Part shown: positions 59,392 to 64,000 of the stretch, one piece after another
How the letters are laid out: each line of letters opens with the position of its first letter
How positions within the stretch are numbered: position 1 is the stretch's first letter
Assembly (NCBI RefSeq): GCF_030063445.1
Contig: NZ_JASITD010000003.1
Coordinates: forward strand, 62,001 to 126,000
Direction: 5' to 3'
Length of the DNA stretch: 64,000 bases
From: Hymenobacter sp. H14-R3
GTDB taxonomy: Bacteria > Bacteroidota > Bacteroidia > Cytophagales > Hymenobacteraceae
Notes under the pieces: model-generated
Databases searched by the model: none
What the model was told of the DNA's origin: nothing
Seen by the model: only the letters and a program-made list of their open reading frames with translations
Made by a program: the position numbers and the translations under genes

Positions 59392-61485
59392 ATGAACCTG
59401 AATTCGGCGCTGTTTTTTATGCCGGCCCTCGCGGCTGGTTTGTTGGTTGCTTCCGCCGCCCACGGCCAATCAGTGCTGTGGGGCAGCAAGATAGAGGAGG
59501 TTTCTTCCCAAAAAGCCAAGCTCAAGGAGCCCTACGCCCCCGATAAAGCGCTGGGCGAGCCCAACGCCCAGCCCCTGGGCCAACTCAGCAACGAGGCCTG
59601 GAGCCCGGGCAAAGACGGCTCGAACGAGTTTATTGAGGTGCGCTTTATCAAAAGCATTCTGGCACAGCAAGTTACGGTTATTGAGAACTTTAACCCCGGG
59701 GCAATTACCAAGATTGAGCTGATTGACATCAAAGGCGAGCGCCACCAGGTGTACAGCAACCCCAACCCGGGGCCCATTCCGGACCCCTACCGCACGCTGC
59801 AAGTCAAGTTTAAGCCCGAAAAGTACCGCACCGTGGGCGTGCGCGTGACCCTGAACGCGGCCAAGGTAGACGGCGTTAACCAGCTGGATGCCATTGGCGT
59901 AGCCAACGTGGACGTGCAGATTGTGAAGCAGGATTTTAAGAACCCGACCTCCACGGGCGTGGAAACGGTGCAGATGGACTCGACCCTCAAAAACCTGGGC
60001 CCTAACATCAACAGCCGCTACGTGGACACGCACCCCGTGATTTCGCCCGACGGCCGCACCATGTTCTTCGCCCGGCAGTTTCACCCCGGCAACCGGGGCG
60101 GCGGCCGCGACCCGCAGGACATCTGGTACTCGAAGCTGACGAGCGGCAAAAACCAGACCTGGAGCCTGGCCAAAAACCTGGGTACCCCGCCCAACGGCCC
60201 CGAAGACCCCAACGGCCTGGCCTCGGTATCGGCCAACGGGCAGGTGGCGCTGCTCACCGGCATATACGTCGATGGCTTTATGGAGCCTAAGGGCTTTAGC
60301 ACGAGTCGGCACTCGCCGGGCGGCTGGAGCGTACCGCTTAAAGTGCAGATTGACAACTTTATAAACAAAGACCCCGAGCACGTCGATGGCTACCTGGCTA
60401 CCTCGGGCAAGGCCCTGCTCATGGCCGTGGAGCGCCCCGAGGGCCAGGGCGGCCAGGATATTTTTGTGAGCTTCCCGAAGCCCATTCCGGTGGGCGAGCA
60501 GCCCGACCCCAAGCGCGTCACCGAGTGGGGCAAGCCCATTAGCCTGGGGCCGAACATCAACACGCCGGGCGCCGACTTTGCGCCCTTCCTGGCTTCCGAT
60601 AACAAGACGCTGTACTTTGCCTCCGACGGGCACGGCGGCTACGGCAAGAGCGATATTTTTTACGCGAAGCGCCTCGATAGCACCTGGACCAAGTGGAGCG
60701 CCCCGCGCAACCTGGGCCCGGTGGTGAACTCGCCCGATTTTGATGCCTACTACACGGTGTCGGCGGCCGGCGACAACGCCTACCTGGTGTCGTCGCGCAA
60801 TGGCACCGACGGCTCGAAGGACATCTTCCGCATCGCGCTGGCCCCGGCCTTCAAGCCCGAGGTGGTGACGCTGGTGCAGGGCAAGGTGCTAGACGCCGTG
60901 ACCAAGAAGCCCGTTCGGGCCATCATTCACTACGAAAACCTGATTACGGGCGAGGAAATCGGCGTTACCGAATCGTCGCCCGTCGATGGCTCCTACACCA
61001 TTGTGCTGCCCGCGGGCGTGCAGTACGGCTACCGCGCCGAGTCGCCGGACTACATCGCCGAAAACGCCAGCCTCGACGCCACCACCGCCGACAAGTACTC
61101 GGAGAAAAACCAGGACCTGTTTATGGTGCCCTTTAAGGTGGGCCAGAAGGTGAAGCTCAACAACATCTTCTTCCCCCAGAGCAAGTTCTACCTGCAGCCC
61201 AGCTCGTTTCCCGAGCTGCTGCGCCTGGTGAAAATACTGCGCGACTACCCCACCGTGGAAATCCTCATTGGCGGCCACACCGACAACCAGGGCGACCCCG
61301 CCCTCAACGTGAAGCTGAGCGAAGACCGGGTAGAGGCCGTGAAGAAGTACCTGGTTAGCAAGGGGATAGATGCCAAGCGCCTCAGTACAAAGGGCCTGGG
61401 CGGCGCCGAGCCCATCGCCAGCAACGAGCAGGAAGAAACCCGCCGCTTCAACCGCCGGGTGGAATTCACGATTACGAAGAAGTAA
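59392..61485 (+). CDS. OmpA-family protein with PD40 repeats (PorE-like)
   Basis: 697 aa with a signal peptide (cleavage about GLLVASAAHGQ). Residues 30-180 are a beta-sandwich-like N-terminal domain, 205-470 are PD40/WD40-like repeats (THPVISPDGRTMFFARQFHP, APFLASDNKTLYFASDGHGG, DIFYAKRLDSTW), 490-560 a CarboxypepD_reg-like domain (VQGKVLDAVTKKPVRAIIHY), and 570-697 an OmpA peptidoglycan-binding domain (IGGHTDNQGDPALNVKLSED, LSTKGLGGAEPIASN). The order resembles PorE, which links the T9SS to peptidoglycan. PorP and gldJ follow. Confidence 0.85.
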   Translation: MNLNSALFFMPALAAGLLVASAAHGQSVLWGSKIEEVSSQKAKLKEPYAPDKALGEPNAQPLGQLSNEAWSPGKDGSNEFIEVRFIKSILAQQVTVIENFNPGAITKIELIDIKGERHQVYSNPNPGPIPDPYRTLQVKFKPEKYRTVGVRVTLNAAKVDGVNQLDAIGVANVDVQIVKQDFKNPTSTGVETVQMDSTLKNLGPNINSRYVDTHPVISPDGRTMFFARQFHPGNRGGGRDPQDIWYSKLTSGKNQTWSLAKNLGTPPNGPEDPNGLASVSANGQVALLTGIYVDGFMEPKGFSTSRHSPGGWSVPLKVQIDNFINKDPEHVDGYLATSGKALLMAVERPEGQGGQDIFVSFPKPIPVGEQPDPKRVTEWGKPISLGPNINTPGADFAPFLASDNKTLYFASDGHGGYGKSDIFYAKRLDSTWTKWSAPRNLGPVVNSPDFDAYYTVSAAGDNAYLVSSRNGTDGSKDIFRIALAPAFKPEVVTLVQGKVLDAVTKKPVRAIIHYENLITGEEIGVTESSPVDGSYTIVLPAGVQYGYRAESPDYIAENASLDATTADKYSEKNQDLFMVPFKVGQKVKLNNIFFPQSKFYLQPSSFPELLRLVKILRDYPTVEILIGGHTDNQGDPALNVKLSEDRVEAVKKYLVSKGIDAKRLSTKGLGGAEPIASNEQEETRRFNRRVEFTITKK

Positions 61486-61489
61486 TTCC

Positions 61490-61602
61490 CGTCTGTCATA
61501 CTGAGTTCACGAAGTATCTTGTTAGGTTCGCATCGCTAGCATTTTTCATCTCACGCTTCGTCAACCCTGTCAGAATGCTTCGCAAACTCAGCATGACAGA
61601 CG
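61490..61602. repeat. palindrome upstream of and overlapping the PorP start
   Basis: CGTCTGTCATACTGAGTTCACG... (61490 on) and its near-inverse ending AACTCAGCATGACAGACG (61602) pair over ~29 bp with about five mismatches, around a ~54-bp centre. Both possible ATG codons of the PorP gene (61575 and 61593) lie in the right arm. Confidence 0.8.
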
Positions 61603-62651
61603 TTTCTGTGCCGCTCACTTCGCCCACTATCTGGCTGAGAAGCAGCTTACTTGGCCTGGCGCTGCTGGCCGCCATGGCCGCGCGCGCGCAGGACGTGTAC
61701 TACTCGCAGGCCTTTGCCAACCGCCAGGCCGACAACCCCGCCTGGGCCGGCATTATGGACGACTACAGCGCCACGCTCAGCTACCGCAACCAGTTTCCGC
61801 AACTCGCGGGCACTTTCCAAACCGTGCAGCTGGCCGCCGACTGGCGCATTCCGAAGCCCGGATTGCATCACGCTCTTGGAATAGTGATAAACCAGGACCG
61901 CACCGGGGCCGTGGGTTACACCCGCCTGGGGGCCACGGCGCAGTATGCCTACCACACCCGCCTCACCCGCACGCTGGCCCTGAGTGGCGGGGCGCAGCTG
62001 GGCTACGGCCGCCAGCGCGTGGGCTACGATAACTACACCTTCGGCGACCAGTACGGGGCCGATGGCACCTACACCGGTACCTCGGCCGAGAGCCTGGCCG
62101 GCTTCCCGCCCGTGAACTACCTCACGGTGGGCGTGGGCGGCGTGCTCTACGCCGAGCAGTTCTGGCTCAGCGCCTCGGGCCAGCATCTCAACCGCCCCGA
62201 TTTGGGCTTTACCACCCAAACCAGCCTGCCCCTGCGCCTGAGCGCCAATGCCGGCTACAAGCTCTTTATTCAGAAGCCGGCGGGCTACGGCGCGGGCGAG
62301 CAGCGCGAAATCAGCCTCACGCCCACCGTGGGCTACACGCGGCAGGGCGGCTCGCAGCGCTCGGAGGCCGGCGCGTATCTGCTGGCCGACCCCGTGACGC
62401 TGGGCGTGCTTTACCGCAACCTCGCCAGCCCCGATTTAGGAACTCAACACGTGGTGGCCGTGGTAGCCGGCATTGCGGTGGGCGACTTGCGCCTGGGCTA
62501 CAGCTACGATGTGGGCGTGAGCCAATTAGCCAGCGACTTGGGCGGGGCGCACGAAATAACTTTCACCCTGCGTGCGTTTGACAAGCTGGAAAGCGCCTTT
62601 CGTCGCCTCAAACGCCGCGATTATCCAATTTCTCCTTGTCCCAGCTTCTGA
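61593..62651 (+). CDS. PorP/SprF-family T9SS outer-membrane protein
   Basis: 352 aa from ATG 61593; ATG 61575 and GTG 61608 are also in frame and all lie in or next to the palindrome. A signal peptide (LLGLALLAAMAARAQ) precedes DVYYSQAFANRQADNPAWAG, the family start (QFYLNPAxxG-like), and YRNQFPQLAGTFQTVQLAAD. Later strands LGIVINQDRTGAVGYTRLGA, YNLATGVAG-type LTVGVGGVLYAEQFWLSASG, and SYDVGVSQLASDLGGAHEIT, match PorP. It is a ~15-strand barrel that pairs with T9SS/gliding partners. Confidence 0.85.
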   Translation: MTDVSVPLTSPTIWLRSSLLGLALLAAMAARAQDVYYSQAFANRQADNPAWAGIMDDYSATLSYRNQFPQLAGTFQTVQLAADWRIPKPGLHHALGIVINQDRTGAVGYTRLGATAQYAYHTRLTRTLALSGGAQLGYGRQRVGYDNYTFGDQYGADGTYTGTSAESLAGFPPVNYLTVGVGGVLYAEQFWLSASGQHLNRPDLGFTTQTSLPLRLSANAGYKLFIQKPAGYGAGEQREISLTPTVGYTRQGGSQRSEAGAYLLADPVTLGVLYRNLASPDLGTQHVVAVVAGIAVGDLRLGYSYDVGVSQLASDLGGAHEITFTLRAFDKLESAFRRLKRRDYPISPCPSF

Positions 62652-62666
62652 TTGTTTGTAATATTG
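62636..62666 (+). promoter_or_regulatory. candidate promoter for gldJ
   Basis: TTG (62636-62638), 20-bp spacer, TAATATTG (62659-62666), one mismatch to TAnnTTTG. It overlaps the end of the PorP gene (stop 62651) and would give a ~45-nt leader. Confidence 0.5.
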
Positions 62667-62718
62667 CAACCAAATTGCTCGTCATAATCTATTAGCGCCA
62701 TCGGCAAATTCCTCTGTT

Positions 62719-63993
62719 ATGAAATTCCCTAACTATTTGGGCCTGCTCGCGGCGGGCAGCCTGGCGCTGGCCAGCTGCAACAAAGGCGGCACCCCCACGG
62801 CTACCAGCCCCGGCAAGGCGTCGTCAACGACTGGTATCGAGTACAATACCGACGAGGGCATGAAGGTGTCGGATTTCAAGAAAATCCCCACTGGCCCGGG
62901 CCTCGTGTACATCGAGGGTGGCCGCACGGTGCTGGGCTCGCAGGAGGAAGACGTGACTAACACGCACGACAACATCGAGCGCACCGTTACCATCGCCTCG
63001 TTTTACATGGATGAGGCCGAGGTGGCCAACATTCACTGGCTGGAGTACCTGCACTACATGCGCAAAGACTCGTCGGAGGAAAAGTACAAGGCGGCCCTGC
63101 CCGACACCACGGTGTGGTCACGCGACCTGTCGTTCAACGACCCTTACGTGACTTACTACCTACGCTACCCTGGTTTCCGCTACTTCCCGGTAGTGGGCGT
63201 AAACTGGCTGCAGGCCGATGGCTTCTGCGCCTGGCGCACGGCCAAGGTAAACGAGAACCTGGCCAAAGGCGGCAGCAGCAAAAGCAGCGGCGGTGGCTTG
63301 TTCAAGAAGAAAAAGAAGAAGGGTGACACTGGCACCGCCGAAGGTGGTGCTGCTGCCGCCAACGCGGGCGCCCTGGCTGATGGCAAGGGTGGCGCGTCCA
63401 TCGAAAACGGCAACTCGCTGCCCAACTACCGCCTCCCCACCGAGGCTGAGTGGGAATACGCCGCCCAGGCCCTCGTTGGCACCCAGGAAGTGGGCAACGA
63501 GAACCAGGAAGAAAAGCGCATTTACCCGTGGGATGGCCGCTCGACCCGGAACCCCTACGGCAAAGAGCAGGGCAAATTCCTGGCTAACTTCAAGCGCGGC
63601 CGCGGCGACTACGCCGGCATCGCGGGTAGCCTGAACGATGGCGCCATGATTACCTCGGGCGTATACGACTACGCTCCCAACGATTACGGCCTCTACAACA
63701 TGGCCGGCAACGTAAACGAGTGGGTGCAGGACGTGTACCGGCCCCTCTCGTACCAGGACGTGGAAGACCTGAACCCCTTCCGCCGCAACGGCGTGGGTGA
63801 CGATGCCAGCAAATACGACAAAAAAGGCTACCAGAGCCTGATTGACGACCACGTGCGCGTGTACAAAGGCGGCTCGTGGCGCGATGTAGCCTACTACCTC
63901 TCGCCCGGCACCCGCCGCTTTATGGCCGAGGATTCCGCTACGTCTACCATCGGCTTCCGCTGCGCGATGATTAACGCCGGCACGAACAAATAA
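62719..63993 (+). CDS. gldJ: gliding motility/T9SS lipoprotein GldJ
   Basis: 424 aa, lipobox LALASC (Cys17). The whole protein is a formylglycine-enzyme-like (SUMF1) fold. GldJ rather than GldK is supported by GPGLVYIEGGRTVLGSQEED, ASFYMDEAEVANIHWLEYLH, DTTVWSRDLSFNDPYVTYY, RGRGDYAGIAGSLNDGAMIT, LYNMAGNVNEWVQDVYRPLS and VYKGGSWRDVAYYLSPGTRR. GldJ stabilises other gliding/T9SS components in the envelope. An insertion of ~50 residues (about 185-235) rich in Ser, Lys, Gly and Ala interrupts the domain. It is the last complete gene. Confidence 0.9.
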   Translation: MKFPNYLGLLAAGSLALASCNKGGTPTATSPGKASSTTGIEYNTDEGMKVSDFKKIPTGPGLVYIEGGRTVLGSQEEDVTNTHDNIERTVTIASFYMDEAEVANIHWLEYLHYMRKDSSEEKYKAALPDTTVWSRDLSFNDPYVTYYLRYPGFRYFPVVGVNWLQADGFCAWRTAKVNENLAKGGSSKSSGGGLFKKKKKKGDTGTAEGGAAAANAGALADGKGGASIENGNSLPNYRLPTEAEWEYAAQALVGTQEVGNENQEEKRIYPWDGRSTRNPYGKEQGKFLANFKRGRGDYAGIAGSLNDGAMITSGVYDYAPNDYGLYNMAGNVNEWVQDVYRPLSYQDVEDLNPFRRNGVGDDASKYDKKGYQSLIDDHVRVYKGGSWRDVAYYLSPGTRRFMAEDSATSTIGFRCAMINAGTNK

Positions 63994-64000
63994 TAATCGC

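Overview
The window looks like a chromosomal segment of a high-GC member of the Bacteroidota, most like Hymenobacter or a relative in the Hymenobacteraceae. The evidence is a gldJ, PorP/SprF and OmpA/PD40 cluster at the right edge, T9SS type A C-terminal sorting domains on secreted proteins, a TIGR04222 membrane protein, a CrtY-type lycopene cyclase, an EttA ABC-F protein, and promoters that fit the Bacteroidota pattern TTG-N18-21-TAnnTTTG. I found no tRNA, rRNA, CRISPR array or prophage.

Layout. 1-5.1 kb: the start of an SDR gene, a DUF421 membrane protein, a lysophospholipid acyltransferase, and a response regulator fused to a thioredoxin-reductase-like flavoprotein. 5.1-6.9 kb: a REP-associated tyrosine transposase (RAYT) gene between two copies of its palindrome, one of which has been split by an IS481-family element with a 6-bp target duplication. 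6.9-12.4 kb: a CNB-domain histidine kinase (probable partner of the response regulator, separated from it by the mobile DNA), an McrBC restriction pair with a further REP between the two genes, and a membrane-anchored propeller protein. 12.4-19.7 kb: small lipoprotein, ECF sigma factor plus membrane serine protease, a glycosyltransferase, a DUF1800/DUF1501 pair, and a small membrane protein. 19.8-24.6 kb: RlpA, DUF72, DUF1345 and nicotinate phosphoribosyltransferase. 25.1-38.98 kb: a minus-strand nucleotide block, pyrF, pyrE and the de novo purine run purL-purQ-purCE-purD-purN-purF-purM, headed by an AsnRS-like protein without an anticodon-binding domain (candidate asparagine synthetase). 39.5-46.2 kb: S1/P1 nuclease, Uma2, carbohydrate porin, M13 peptidase, small membrane and lipoprotein genes, a GNAT. 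46.4-59.3 kb: secreted metalloprotease, LuxR-type regulator, propeller protein, ettA, DUF349, DUF2795, TIGR04222, lycopene cyclase. 59.4-64 kb: T9SS/gliding genes.

The most unusual material lies between the genes. (1) A ~600-bp unit made of 57-58-bp inverted repeats around a DUF559 (Vsr-like nuclease) reading frame sits in the 3' end of purQ and fuses the nuclease to PurQ. A 165-bp version without the nuclease lies between purF and purM. Both units end 4 bp upstream of a purine-gene start codon. (2) The candidate asparagine synthetase has a ~245-nt leader with a good promoter, a short ORF and a strong intrinsic terminator, which looks like an attenuator. (3) A ~93-nt promoter-hairpin-terminator unit nearby is a candidate small RNA. 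(4) The RAYT-linked palindromes (core GGTAAGCTTTAGC) are dispersed at least five times, plus a degenerate copy, and their ends supply stop codons to neighbouring genes. At least eight further palindromes of other families lie between genes.
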